From the NCBI GenBank assembly GCA_943787985.1, contig CALSOO010000004.1:806001-870000 (forward strand): DNA of 64,000 nt, written 5' to 3'. Shown here one piece after another: positions 19,604-29,363 of the stretch (positions within the stretch are counted from its first letter, which is position 1; every line of letters begins with the position of its first letter). The position numbers and the translations under genes are program-made. The DNA is from an uncultured Paracoccaceae bacterium. Lineage in GTDB: Bacteria > Pseudomonadota > Alphaproteobacteria > Rhodobacterales > Rhodobacteraceae. The notes under the pieces are model-generated. The model was not told the DNA's origin. It saw only the letters and a list, made by a program, of their open reading frames with translations, and ran no database searches.

Positions 19604-20470
19604 CGCGCCCAAAACCGCGCCCCAAGGCTGATCCGGCACCGTCGCGCTGGTCGTGGCGTTTGCAGCGTTTGATGCTGACGCCCGGCTTTCGGTTCGGATT
19701 GCGCGTTGGCGTGCCGTTTGTCCTGACTCTTGGTGGTGGCATTGCGTTTTTCTCCAACGCCCAGCGGCCAGCATTCGCGATACGTGTGGCAGATGCCCGC
19801 GCCAGCATTCAGGAACGCCCCGAGTTCATGGTCAATCTGATGGCCATTGACGGAGTCGAGGACAAGCTGTCCGAAGATATTCGCGCAATCTGTCCTTGGA
19901 CTTGCCCGTCAGTTCATTTGATCTGGACCTTGAGGCGCTGCGCCTGACCATCAACAATTTGCCGCCTGTCGCCGATGCCAGCCTGCGCATTCGCCCGGGC
20001 GGTGTTTTGCAAGTCGACGTGACCCCGCGTGTCCCTGTCGCTGTCTGGCGCATCATGCGCGGCTGTCTTTGATCGATGCCACCGGTGCGCATGTTGAACA
20101 CATTGCTTCGGGCGGATCGTCCTGATTTGCCGTTGATCGCAGGCGAAGGGGCCAATGTGCATGTTGGCGAGGCGCTTGGAATTGATGCGGCGTGGCTGAC
20201 CCTTTGGAAAGCCGTATGCGCGGGCTGTGCGCGTGGGCGAGCGCCGCTGGGATGTGGTGCTGGACCGCGAGCAGCGCATTTTGCTGCCAACACAGGCGCC
20301 TGTTCGGCGCTTGGAGCGGGTGATCGCGCTCGACAAGGCCCAAGATGTTCTGAAGCCGCGATGTTGCGCGGGTCGACATGCGTTTGGCGGCAACGCCCAC
20401 AGTCAAAATGAACAAGAACGCCACAGAACAATGGTGGCGCATTCAGCAGCTTTCGAAGGCAGGGCAGTAA
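19591..20470 (+). CDS. ftsQ: Cell division protein FtsQ (frame-broken)
   Basis: Bitopic division protein connecting early and late divisome. Basic N-terminus 'RPKPRPKADP', one membrane span ('VGVPFVLTLGGGIAFF'), then the POTRA-type domain ('VNLMAIDGVEDKLSEDIRA') and the FtsQ beta domain ('VDVTPRVPVAVWRI', 'RRWDVVLDREQRILLP'). Breaks lie near 19890, 20055, 20100, 20205, 20310 and 20360. After repair it ends near 'WWRIQQLSKAGQ' at TAA 20468-20470, four bases before ftsA. Sequence is poorly conserved in this family, so position is strong supporting evidence. Confidence 0.87.
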
Positions 20471-20474
20471 GAGT

Positions 20475-21805
20475 ATGACGGATCTTTATGACAGTCAGCG
20501 CAGCATGCGCAACATGCGCAAAATTGCGATGCAGCGCGGTGTGGTGGCGATTCTTGGATGTGGGCAGTTCCAAAATCGCCTGCCTTGTGTTGCGCTTTGA
20601 CGGGTGCCGGACCTTGGACGAAGGGCGAGATCGGCTCGCTGGCGGGCCAGTCCGGATTTCGGGTGATCGGGGCGGCAACGACCCGGTCGCGCGGTGTGCG
20701 TTTTGGTGAAATTTCCGCGATGGCCGAAACAGAACGCGCCATCCGCACCGCCTTCAGGCGGCCCAGAAAATGGCCAGGATTCGTGTTGACCACGTGATCG
20801 CCTGTTTCGTCGGGGCGGATCCCCGCAGCTATGGTCTGGACGCGCAGTCGACTGGACGGCCAAGTTGTGACCGAAGCAGACGTGGCGCGCGTGTTTGGCG
20901 GACTGCGATGTGCCCGACTACGGCGCAGGGCGCGAAGTGCTGCACGCCCAGCCGGTGAACTTTGCGCTGGATCATCGGTCTGGTCTGAGCGATCCCGCGT
21001 GGCCAGATTGGGCAACGACTGGCGTCGATATGCATATGCTGACCGTGGATGCGATGCCGTGCAGCATCTGGCCCATTGCATCAAACGGTGTGATCTGGAA
21101 TTGGCGGGCATTGCGTCCTCGGCCTATGCGTCCGGCATTCGCGCTTGGTCGAAGACGAACAGGAACTTGGGTGCGGCCTGCATCGATATGGGGGGCGGCT
21201 CGACGGGCGTGTCCATCTTTATCAAGAAACACATGATCTTTGCTGATGCGGTGCGCATGGGCGGCGATCACGTCACGTCTGACATTTCCATGGGACTTCA
21301 GGTGCCCACGGCCAATGCCGAACGGATCAAGACGTTTTACGGCGGGGTCATGCCACGGGCATGGATGACCGCGAGATGATCGAATCGGTGGCGACACCGG
21401 CGATTACGAACACGACCGCCGCACCGCTCAGCCGCGCCGAGTTGATCGGCATCATGCGCCCCGGGTCGAGGAAATTCTGGAAGAAGTGCGTGCGCGTCTG
21501 GATGCGGCAGGGTTTGACCACTTGCCCAGCCAACAGATCGTTTTGACCGGTGGCGGCAGCCAGATTCCGGGCCTTGACGGTCTGGCCAGCCAAGATCCTT
21601 GGGCCAGCAAGTGCGCCTTGGGCGCCCGCTGCGTGTGCATGGCTTGCCGCAAGCCGCGACGGGCCCGGGCTTTGCCTCGCCGTGGGCTTGTCCTGTTTGC
21701 GCGCACATCCACAAGACGAATGGTGGGACTTTCGATATTCCCGCCGATCGCTACCCAGCGCGTCGTTGAAACGCGCGCGTCAAGTGGTTTCGAGACAACT
21801 GGTGA
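20475..21805 (+). CDS. ftsA: Cell division protein FtsA (frame-broken)
   Basis: Actin-fold protein that tethers FtsZ to the membrane. Joined frames give 'VVAILDVGSSKIACLVLRF' (phosphate 1), 'HVIACFVGADPRS', 'AGIASSAYASG', 'CIDMGGGSTGVSIF' (phosphate 2) and 'QIVLTGGGSQIPGLD' (adenosine motif), and the end 'LKRAVKWFRDNW' is the amphipathic membrane-targeting helix. The frame breaks about ten times between 20540 and 21770. Expected length is about 440 aa. It is followed by a 168-base gap, then ftsZ. Confidence 0.9.
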
Positions 21806-21973
21806 CCGCCAATGTGCGCTATTGCGCCAAATCGCGTGTGCATCGGCAAGAAATCGCCCATATTTTGCGGCCTAATCTGTGTTTTTAGGGTGACGCTGCG
21901 CCGGAAAGGCTACGTTAAGGCGGATTAGGCAGAAAAAACCCGCAAGTGGGACGGCATAACAGGCGGACAGCAC

Positions 21974-23612
21974 ATGACATTGAACCTTTCGATGCCCGGA
22001 CAGGACGATCTGAAACCCCGCATCACCGTGTTTCGGTGTGGGCGGCGCAGGCGGCAACGCGGTGAACAACATGATCGAAAAGCAACTGGATGGCGTTGAA
22101 TTCGTTGTCGCCAACACCGATGCGCAAGCCCTGCAGCAATCCGCGTCCAGACGCGCGATCCAGTTGGGTATCAAAGTCACCGAAGGTCTTGGAGCAGGCG
22201 CGCGCGCCACGTGGGCGCTGCCGCTGCCGAAGAAAGCATCGAACAAATCGTGGATCACCTTGCCGGGCGCACATGTGCTTTATCACGGCGGGTATGGGCG
22301 GGGGCACCGGTACAGGTGCGCGCGCCGATCATCGCACAAGCCGCGCGTGAATTGGGTGTTCTGACCGTTGGTGTTGTGACCAAGCCGTTCCAGTTTGAAG
22401 GCGGCAAGCGCATGAAGCAGGCCGAAGAGGGCGTCGAAGCCCTTCAAAAGGTCGTGGACACGCTGATCATCATTCCGAACCAGAACCTGTTCCGTCTGGC
22501 CAATGAAAAAACGACCTTCACCGAAGCATTCTCCATGGCGGACGATGTTCTTGTATCAAGGCGTTAAAGGTGTGACAGACCTGATGGTCCGTCCCGGCCT
22601 GATCAACCTCGACTTTGCTGACGTTCGCGCCGTTATGGACGAAATGGGCAAGGCGATGATGGGCACCGGCGAGGCCGAGGGCGAAGATCGCGCGATCCAG
22701 GCCGCAGAAAAAGCCATTGCCAACCCGCTGCTGGACGAAATCAGCTCTGCGCGGCGCAAAGGGCGTTCTGATCAACATCACTGGCGGCTCACGATCTGAC
22801 GTTGTTCGAACTGGACGAAGCGGCCAACCGCATTCGCGAAGAAGTCGACCCGGACGCCAACATCATCGTGGGATCCACCCTGGATACGGCATGGAAGGCA
22901 TGATGCGCGTGTCCGTTGTTGCAACGGGCATCGATGCGTTGACGTGAACAGCGAAATGCCGGTCCCGCGCCGCTCCATGTCCGCGCCTTTGACGCAGCAG
23001 GTTGCGTTCGAAGAGCCAGCCCCTGCACCAGCCGCTCCAATTCCTGCGCCGGCACAGGCCGCTGTGGCACATGCTGCAGAAGCACCGTCATTGTTCACAG
23101 GTATTGACCAAGTTGAACGGGCTGCGGCATCGGATATGGCCGAAGACATCTTTGCTGAAACGCCTCTGGTCGCGTCAGACGGCCTTCCACCCCCTGCTTA
23201 TCGCCCGGAAGTGGCTGCCTTTGAACCGCAGCCCGAGTTGGAAGCCGAGCCGGAAGCCTTTGTTGCGCCACGCGCGCCGGCCCCCGGGACACCAAGCCCT
23301 GAAGCACTCGCCCGTTTGCGTGCTGCAGCTCAAAAGGCGTCACCAGCGGCAGAGCGCACGTTGCAAGACTCCGCACCGCATGAAACCGCAGAGCGTCCGC
23401 GTTTCGGGATCAACTCTTTGATCAACCGTATGACAGGTCACGCCGAGCAAGCGGGTGAGCGTCCTGCGCCACGAGCATCAGCGCCTGCACCGCGTCAGCA
23501 ACCACCCGTTCAACAACAGGCTGCAGCACCGGCGCCGCGTCCTGTCGAGGCGGCGGATCCCGAGCAGGAACGCATCGAAATTCCGGCATTCTTGCGTCGT
23601 CAGGCCAACTAA
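21974..23612 (+). CDS. ftsZ: Cell division GTPase FtsZ (frame-broken N-terminal half)
   Basis: Tubulin-like GTPase forming the Z ring. '[17 protein letters not shown]', '[11 protein letters not shown]', the tubulin signature '[10 protein letters not shown]' (near 22290) and 'NIIVGSTLD' are all present once single-base breaks near 22033, 22205, 22280, 22320, 22548, 22760, 22790, 22875 and 22950 are repaired. The C-terminal linker (about 22960-23560) is rich in Pro, Ala and Glu and is followed by the conserved tail '[12 protein letters not shown]' that binds FtsA. The linker and tail are in one clean frame. About 545 aa, long as usual for alphaproteobacteria. Confidence 0.95.
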
Positions 23613-23654
23613 AACTGTTGCAAATACGAATTAATTTGTGACTATTTCACTATG

Positions 23655-23681
23655 AAAGGCTGCCTTAGGGCGGCCTTTTTT
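23655..23681 (+). terminator. Terminator after ftsZ
   Basis: Stem AAAGGCTGCC (23655-23664) pairs with GGCGGCCTTT (23669-23678) around the loop TTAG, with one G-T wobble, and the T run continues to 23681. It closes the dcw operon 43 bases after the ftsZ stop. Confidence 0.88.
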
Positions 23682-23839
23682 CATTTTAAAGCAATGCCTT
23701 AAAAGGTGCGCGGCGCTTTTTTGCCGATATGTAACGGGCATGTTTCAGTTGGTTGCAAAGATTGAGTTGTGCCGTGAAGAGCCATTGCGTAGGTCTACTG
23801 GCAACAGCGCTCAAAAGGCGCGTTCTTCTGAGGTACTAC

Positions 23840-24763
23840 GTGCAGACAACGATCAAATCACCAATCAGCTTCACTGGACGCGGACTGCACTCTGGCGCCC
23901 CTGCGACGCTGACGATTCGCCCAGCCGGCGCAGAGCATGGTATTTGGTTTTCCCGCACGGACCTTGATAGCGGGGATCTTCTTGTTCCCGCCCGCTGGGA
24001 TGCTGTAAACCGCTCCCCGCTGTGCACAAAACTGGAAAATGCATCCGGCGTTATGGTCTCTACCGTAGAGCACGTCATGGCGGCTTTGGCTGGTTGCGGT
24101 ATTCACAATGCGCTGGTTGAAATCGACGGTCCTGAAGTGCCTATCGTCGATGGCTCTGCCGTCCCGTTTGTGCGCGGAATAATGCAGCGCGGTGTGCGCC
24201 AGTTGAACGCAGCCGTGCGCGCCTTTGAAGTTATGAAAGAAGTCACGGTCACTGAAGGGGACGCCTCTGCAACGCTGTCTCCTGCCGACACGCTTTACAT
24301 CGACTTCGAGATTGAATTTGCAGATGCAGCCATTGGCCGTCAGCACAAATCCTTGCGTATGAACAACGGCAGCTTTGCACGTGAATTGTGTGACAGCCGC
24401 ACCTTTTGCCGTCAGGCGGACGTCGACACGATGAAAGCCAACGGTCTCGCGCTGGGTGGTGAATCAGGTAAAAATGCAGTTGTCTTTGATGGCGCCAAAG
24501 TCCTGAGCCCGGGTGGCTTGCGCCATTCTGATGAACCTGTCCGCCACAAAATGTTGGATGCCTTGGGTGATCTGGCGTTGGCAGGGGCCCCTTTGATTGG
24601 GCGCTACACGGGTGTGCGTGCGGGCCATTCTTTGACCAACACATTGTTGCGAAAGGCTTTTGCCACGCCTGATGCGGTGCGCATGGTGGTTTGCGACGCT
24701 CAAATGGCGACACGTTTGCCAGGGTACGGACTTGTTTGGGACGAGATCCCTCAAGTCGCATAA
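23840..24763 (+). CDS. lpxC: UDP-3-O-acyl-N-acetylglucosamine deacetylase LpxC
   Basis: Zinc amidase, first committed step of lipid A synthesis. The GTG at 23840 was chosen because TGAGG lies 6 bases ahead and the product (307 aa) then has the normal length and begins 'QTTIKSPISFTGRGLHSG'. Zinc ligands are His78 in 'VSTVEHVMAAL' and the His and Asp of 'RHKMLDALGDLAL'; the catalytic His is in 'GHSLTN'. 'IVDGSAVPF' is also conserved. It has its own promoter region behind the ftsZ terminator. Confidence 0.96.
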   Translation: MQTTIKSPISFTGRGLHSGAPATLTIRPAGAEHGIWFSRTDLDSGDLLVPARWDAVNRSPLCTKLENASGVMVSTVEHVMAALAGCGIHNALVEIDGPEVPIVDGSAVPFVRGIMQRGVRQLNAAVRAFEVMKEVTVTEGDASATLSPADTLYIDFEIEFADAAIGRQHKSLRMNNGSFARELCDSRTFCRQADVDTMKANGLALGGESGKNAVVFDGAKVLSPGGLRHSDEPVRHKMLDALGDLALAGAPLIGRYTGVRAGHSLTNTLLRKAFATPDAVRMVVCDAQMATRLPGYGLVWDEIPQVA

Positions 24764-24887
24764 GCGCTCTTCCGTCACAATCACATCATTTGACGTGTAA
24801 TCATCGTTTTGCATGATTAAATACTGTGTTAAGACGTTGGCAAGAATGCTCAAAACGGGCTGGGTGAATGCGGTGAGGACGACGAAA

Positions 24888-25754
24888 ATGGGGATCGGCA
24901 GATCAAGCACCGGCGTGATGGGTGCACTCCTTTTGACGGCGGCACTTGGTGCCTGTGGCGGCGGCGAGCGCCCGACACGTGGCAGCTTGTTCAACCAACA
25001 GGTTATTCCGCTTGAAGAGTTCACCGCGCAGCAGATTTTTGAGCGTGGTGAGTTTGAGCTGGAACGCCGAGAACCTGAAGAGGCCGCGTTTTATTTCTCG
25101 GAAATCGAGCGCCTTTACCCCTATTCGGATTTCGCGCGCCGTGCTTTGATCATGCAAGCTTTTGCGTATCACCGGGACAAAGACTACCCGAACTCACGCT
25201 CTGCTGCGCAACGTTACATCGACTTCTATCCCACAGATGAAGATGCGGCATACGCCCAGTATTTGTTGGCTCTGAGCTACTATGACCAGATCGACGAAGT
25301 GGGCCGCGACCAAGGGCTGACGTTTCAAGCTTTGCAGTCTTTGCGCGATGTGATCGAGCGGTATCCAGACACTGAATATGCCAGAACGTCAGTGTTGAAG
25401 TTCGATCTGGCGTTTGATCACCTTGCTGGCAAAGAGATGGAGATTGGGCGTTATTATCTGCGTCGTGATCACTATACCTCCTCGATCAACCGTTTCCGTG
25501 TTGTTGTCGAAGATTTCCAGACCACGTCTCACACCGCAGAAGCGTTGCACCGTTTGGTTGAGGCCTATCTGTCTTTGGGCCTCACGGATGAGGCGCAAAC
25601 CGCCGGTGCCATATTGGGCTACAACTTCCGCTCTACCGATTGGTACGAGGACAGCTACAAATTGTTGACAGGACGTGGCCTTGAGTTGGAAGCCGCCGGC
25701 GACAATTGGTTGCGTCAAATCTATCGCCAGATGATCAAAGGCCGGTGGTTGTAA
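24888..25754 (+). CDS. bamD: Outer membrane assembly lipoprotein BamD
   Basis: TPR lipoprotein of the BAM complex that inserts beta-barrel proteins into the outer membrane. ATG 24888 gives 288 aa with a type II signal peptide whose lipobox is 'LGAC' (cleavage before Cys in 'AALGACGGG'). Tetratricopeptide-type helices follow: 'IFERGEFELERREPEEAAFYF', 'YPYSDFARRALIMQAFAYH', 'DYPNSRSAAQRYIDFYP'. The 'YPDTEYA' and 'EIGRYYLRR' blocks are standard for BamD. Earlier starts would put extra residues before the signal peptide. LpxC, BamD and RecN follow one another in many alphaproteobacteria. Confidence 0.94.
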   Translation: MGIGRSSTGVMGALLLTAALGACGGGERPTRGSLFNQQVIPLEEFTAQQIFERGEFELERREPEEAAFYFSEIERLYPYSDFARRALIMQAFAYHRDKDYPNSRSAAQRYIDFYPTDEDAAYAQYLLALSYYDQIDEVGRDQGLTFQALQSLRDVIERYPDTEYARTSVLKFDLAFDHLAGKEMEIGRYYLRRDHYTSSINRFRVVVEDFQTTSHTAEALHRLVEAYLSLGLTDEAQTAGAILGYNFRSTDWYEDSYKLLTGRGLELEAAGDNWLRQIYRQMIKGRWL

Positions 25755-25790
25755 CATTCCCGCGCGAAAGCGCCTCACAGGATAGTCTCT

Positions 25791-27437
25791 ATGCTGCGCG
25801 GTCTTGATATTTCGGACATGCTGATCATTGACCGGTTGGAACTTGCGTTCCAGCCCGGTTTGAATGTGCTGACCGGAGAAACGGGTGCGGGAAAGTCTAT
25901 CCTATTGGATTCATTGGGCTTTGTTTTGGGTTGGCGCGGTCGTGCGGACCTTGTGCGTCAAGGTGCGGCTCAAGGGGAGGTCACCGCATGGTTTGATCTT
26001 CCACCCGGGCACGCCGCTTTTAAAGTTCTTGAAGACGCCGGCTTGCCTGCTGGTGACGAGCTGATTATGCGGCGCATCAACACGGCGGACGGTCGCAAGA
26101 CCGCGTGGGTCAATGACCGTCGCTGTTCTGGTGAAGTGCTGCGCGCCTTGTCCGAAACCCTGTTGGAATTGCATGGACAACACGATGACCGCGGGTTGCT
26201 CAATCCGCGTGGTCACCGAGCGATTTTGGATGAATTTGCGGGCCTTGAGGGGCAAAAGGTCAAAGTGCGCAAAGCGTGGAATGGCATGGGCAAATCCCGC
26301 GAAGCATTGGCGGGCGCCGAAGCCGCCATGAAAGCCATTCGCGACGAAGAAGAATATTTGCGCCATGCGGTTGCGGAATTGTCCGCCCTATCGCCTGCAC
26401 CGGGGGAAGAGGCGGAACTGGACACACAGCGCCGTGTGATGCAGGGGGCGGAGCGGATTCGCGATGACGTCACCCGCGCATATGAGACCTTGGGCCAAGA
26501 CGGCGCTGAAGCCAGCTTGGGCAATGCTATGCGCTGGCTGGACGGGGTGGCGGACAAGGCCGATGGCAACCTTGAAGAGCCATTGGCTGCATTGGGGCGC
26601 GCTATGGTCGAGCTGGACGCCGCGATGGAAGGCATCGTGGGCTGTATCGACAAATTGTCCTTCAATCCCTCAGAGTTGGAAGACGCCGAGGAACGATTGT
26701 TTGCCATTCGTGCAATGGCGCGCAAGCATGATGTTCAAGCGGATGATTTGGCGGATTTGACCCAGACGCTCACCGCGAAACTGGCGGCTTTGGATGCAGG
26801 TGACGCCGATCTTGGTCGCTTGCGTATCGAGCTTGCGGATGCTGAAGCCGCTTATCAATCGGCGGCCGATACATTGACCCAAAAACGCAAAACATTTGGC
26901 GCCAAGCTGGACAAGGCCGTGACATCGGAACTTGCCCCGCTCAAGATGGAGCGGGCGGTGTTCACCACCGAGGTCGCACCGGACACGCCTGGCCCAGAGG
27001 GCCAAGATGCGGTCGCATTTCTTGTGGCGACCAACCCTGGTGCGCCGTCGGGACAACTCAACAAGATCGCATCTGGTGGTGAATTGAGCCGCTTTCTGCT
27101 GGCTCTCAAAGTGTGCCTGGCAGGGGTGCAATCGGGTTTGACGATGATCTTTGACGAGATCGATCGCGGGGTCGGGGGCGCGACGGCTGATGCGGTCGGG
27201 CGTCGTTTGGCCGAATTGGCGGAAGGGGGGCAAGTGTTGGTTGTGACCCATTCCCCTCAAGTAGCAGCCCTTGGGGCGCATCATTGGCGGGTTGAAAAGT
27301 CGGTCTCCAAGGGCATGACAACCAGCCGCGTTGTCCCGCTCGCGCCGTCAGAACGGGTGGACGAGATCGCGCGCATGTTGGCGGGTGATACGATTACAGA
27401 TCAGGCACGTGCCGCCGCACAAGCGCTGTTGGACTGA
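25791..27437 (+). CDS. recN: DNA repair protein RecN
   Basis: SMC-like ATPase acting in double-strand break repair. 548 aa, intact: the N-terminal Walker A 'LTGETGAGKSILLDSLGFVLG' (about residues 25-45), the coiled-coil middle rich in Ala, Glu and Leu, then 'GELSRFLLALK' (ABC signature) and Walker B 'TMIFDEIDRGVGG', and the D/H-loop 'VLVVTHSPQVAALGAHHW'. I saw no alphaproteobacterial-type LexA site (GTTC-N7-GTTC) in the 36 bases separating it from bamD. Confidence 0.96.
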   Translation: MLRGLDISDMLIIDRLELAFQPGLNVLTGETGAGKSILLDSLGFVLGWRGRADLVRQGAAQGEVTAWFDLPPGHAAFKVLEDAGLPAGDELIMRRINTADGRKTAWVNDRRCSGEVLRALSETLLELHGQHDDRGLLNPRGHRAILDEFAGLEGQKVKVRKAWNGMGKSREALAGAEAAMKAIRDEEEYLRHAVAELSALSPAPGEEAELDTQRRVMQGAERIRDDVTRAYETLGQDGAEASLGNAMRWLDGVADKADGNLEEPLAALGRAMVELDAAMEGIVGCIDKLSFNPSELEDAEERLFAIRAMARKHDVQADDLADLTQTLTAKLAALDAGDADLGRLRIELADAEAAYQSAADTLTQKRKTFGAKLDKAVTSELAPLKMERAVFTTEVAPDTPGPEGQDAVAFLVATNPGAPSGQLNKIASGGELSRFLLALKVCLAGVQSGLTMIFDEIDRGVGGATADAVGRRLAELAEGGQVLVVTHSPQVAALGAHHWRVEKSVSKGMTTSRVVPLAPSERVDEIARMLAGDTITDQARAAAQALLD

Positions 27438-27543
27438 CAATTTCAACCAAAAGTATATGTTGCTTTGGCAATCTGTGGCATAGACCTTTTCGTGCCTGAG
27501 CCTTTGGCTTAGGGGTAGTTCGAGACCAGCGAAAAAGAACCAG

Positions 27544-29232
27544 ATGCCCAAGGCCTTTACCCATTTCCTGATAAACACGGCTCAAGAGGCTAAAACCTCT
27601 TTTATGGGCACGTGGGTCGCCCTGCGCCAGCAGGGACCTAGCCAGATACAGTTTTGGTTTATCGCCCTTTTGGTCGGAATTGCATCCGGCTTTGCCGCGT
27701 TGCTTTTTCGCAAGGGCATCGAGGCATTGCAGGCATTTTTGTACGGCACGGATGATATCTACACGATCCACAGCTTTGCGGAATCGCTGGCGTGGTACTG
27801 GATATTGCTGATCCCGATTTGTGGCGGGCTGGTCGTAGGCGTCATTTTGCATAATTTTACGCCAGACGGGCGCATTCGCTCCGTTGCCGACGTGATCGAG
27901 GGGGCGGCCCTGCGCGACGGGCGCGTTGAAACACGGGCTGGCATCGCCTCTGCGCTTGCGTCGTTTGTCACGTTGTCCTCAGGCGGCTCGACGGGACGGG
28001 AAGGGCCGGTTGTTCACCTTGCCGGTGTGATCGCGACCAAAGTAAGCCGATACATCAACGCGGATGGCATCACTGGGCGTGATTTGTTGGGCTGTGCTGT
28101 GGCGGCGGCGGTGTCCGCAAGCTTTAACGCCCCGATTGCTGGTGCGCTGTTTGCTCTGGAAGTGGTGTTGCGCCACTTCGCGGTTCACGCGTTTGCACCC
28201 ATTGCGATTGCTGCAGTGGCGGGAACGGTGATCAACCGGATTGAATATGGCGGGGTCACAGAGTTTGCATTGCCTGCGCCGGAAGCTTTACAATTTTACG
28301 CCGAAATCCCTGCATTTATTCTGCTTGGACTTCTGAGTGGCCTCGTGGCTGTGATCCTCATGCGCTCTGTCTTTTGGGCGGAAGATTTGGGCACGTCACT
28401 GCAGGAACAAACCGGTTTTCCACGTTGGTTGCGTCCTGCTTTTGCGGGGGCATTGTTGGGTGGGATCGCCATCTTTTATCCTCACATTATCGGTGTTGGC
28501 TATGAGACGACGTCGCTGGCGCTGACGGGCCAATTGGGACTGCGAGAGGTGGTTATCTTTCTCGTCATAAAGAACATTGCAGTCGCAATTACTATGGCGG
28601 GGCGTATGGGCGGGGGCGTTTTTTCGCCTTCTTTGATGGTGGGCGCGCTGTTGGGCTTGGGTTTTGGGCTGATCGCCACAAGCATCTTTCCGGATGTGTC
28701 GGGCACAGTCACGCTTTACGCTCTTGCTGGCATGGGCGCGGTTGCTGCCGCAGTTCTGGGCGCACCGATTTCAACCACATTGATTGTGTTTGAACTGACG
28801 GGGGACTGGCAAACAGGCCTGGCCGTCATGGTCGCGGTTTCGATGTCTACGGCTTTGGCCAGTCGCATTGTGGATCGCAGTTTCTTTCTGACGCAGTTGG
28901 AACGGCGGGACGTACATCTGGCAGCTGGCCCGCAAGCCTATTTGCTGTCCATGTTCCGTGTTGCGGCTGTGATGCGTGAAATGGATGACCCGCGCGCTGC
29001 CGACGAACAAACCTGTTGGGAGATGATCGCGGACGGAATTTACGTCGATGGCAATGCAACTCTGGAAGCGGCTATGCCGATCTTTGATCGTGCTGCCGTC
29101 GCTTATATTCCCGTTGTAACCCTGAGCGGTGAAGACACGCCGCCCGAATTGTGGGGCGCCTTGTTCCACGTTGATGCGCTCAAAGCGTACAATCGCGCGC
29201 TTGCAGACACTGCAGCCGAAGAACACTCCTGA
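27544..29232 (+). CDS. ClC-family chloride channel/antiporter
   Basis: 562-aa polytopic protein. The ion-pathway signatures are present: 'GSTGREGP' (the GREGP motif with the gating Glu), 'GGGVFSPSLMVGALLG' (GxFxP motif) and the surrounding helices. Retention of the gating Glu fits a gated channel or H+/Cl- exchanger in the inner membrane. A soluble C-terminal segment (about residues 455-562) with 'TLEAAMPIFDRAAVAYIPVV' looks like a CBS-type domain. Distinct gene, 106 bases after recN; a weak hairpin CCTGAGCC/GGCTTAGG lies in that gap near 27500. Confidence 0.9.
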   Translation: MPKAFTHFLINTAQEAKTSFMGTWVALRQQGPSQIQFWFIALLVGIASGFAALLFRKGIEALQAFLYGTDDIYTIHSFAESLAWYWILLIPICGGLVVGVILHNFTPDGRIRSVADVIEGAALRDGRVETRAGIASALASFVTLSSGGSTGREGPVVHLAGVIATKVSRYINADGITGRDLLGCAVAAAVSASFNAPIAGALFALEVVLRHFAVHAFAPIAIAAVAGTVINRIEYGGVTEFALPAPEALQFYAEIPAFILLGLLSGLVAVILMRSVFWAEDLGTSLQEQTGFPRWLRPAFAGALLGGIAIFYPHIIGVGYETTSLALTGQLGLREVVIFLVIKNIAVAITMAGRMGGGVFSPSLMVGALLGLGFGLIATSIFPDVSGTVTLYALAGMGAVAAAVLGAPISTTLIVFELTGDWQTGLAVMVAVSMSTALASRIVDRSFFLTQLERRDVHLAAGPQAYLLSMFRVAAVMREMDDPRAADEQTCWEMIADGIYVDGNATLEAAMPIFDRAAVAYIPVVTLSGEDTPPELWGALFHVDALKAYNRALADTAAEEHS

Positions 29233-29242
29233 GCCACAACCT

Positions 29243-29293
29243 CCATTGCTACCCCTGATTGTTGCCGTCCCTTGAACAATGGCCTGTTTTTTT
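29243..29293 (+). terminator. Weak terminator-like structure after the ClC gene
   Basis: CCATTG (29243-29248) pairs with CAATGG (29277-29282) and a run of T follows a few bases later (to about 29293). The stem is short and the loop long, so this is only a candidate end for the ClC transcript. Confidence 0.3.
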
Positions 29294-29363
29294 GTGAAAG
29301 GCGGTGTTTCAAACAATTTCAAACTTCTGCACTGTTTCTTCGTCGCAATAGAAGGTTGTCGTC

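Noticed and set aside
3845-22960. Programmed ribosomal frameshifting or real pseudogenes in the dcw cluster
   Set aside because: There are dozens of breaks with no shared slippery motif or stimulatory structure, spread over essential genes whose protein sequence is otherwise perfectly conserved. Clean blocks lie between them. Sequence error explains this more simply.
25755-25790. SOS (LexA) box ahead of recN
   Set aside because: No GTTC-N7-GTTC pattern in the gap, so SOS control cannot be claimed from sequence.
27470-27540. tRNA-like stretch with GTTCGAGAC upstream of the ClC gene
   Set aside because: No acceptor, D or anticodon arm can be folded around it, and no CCA end is present.
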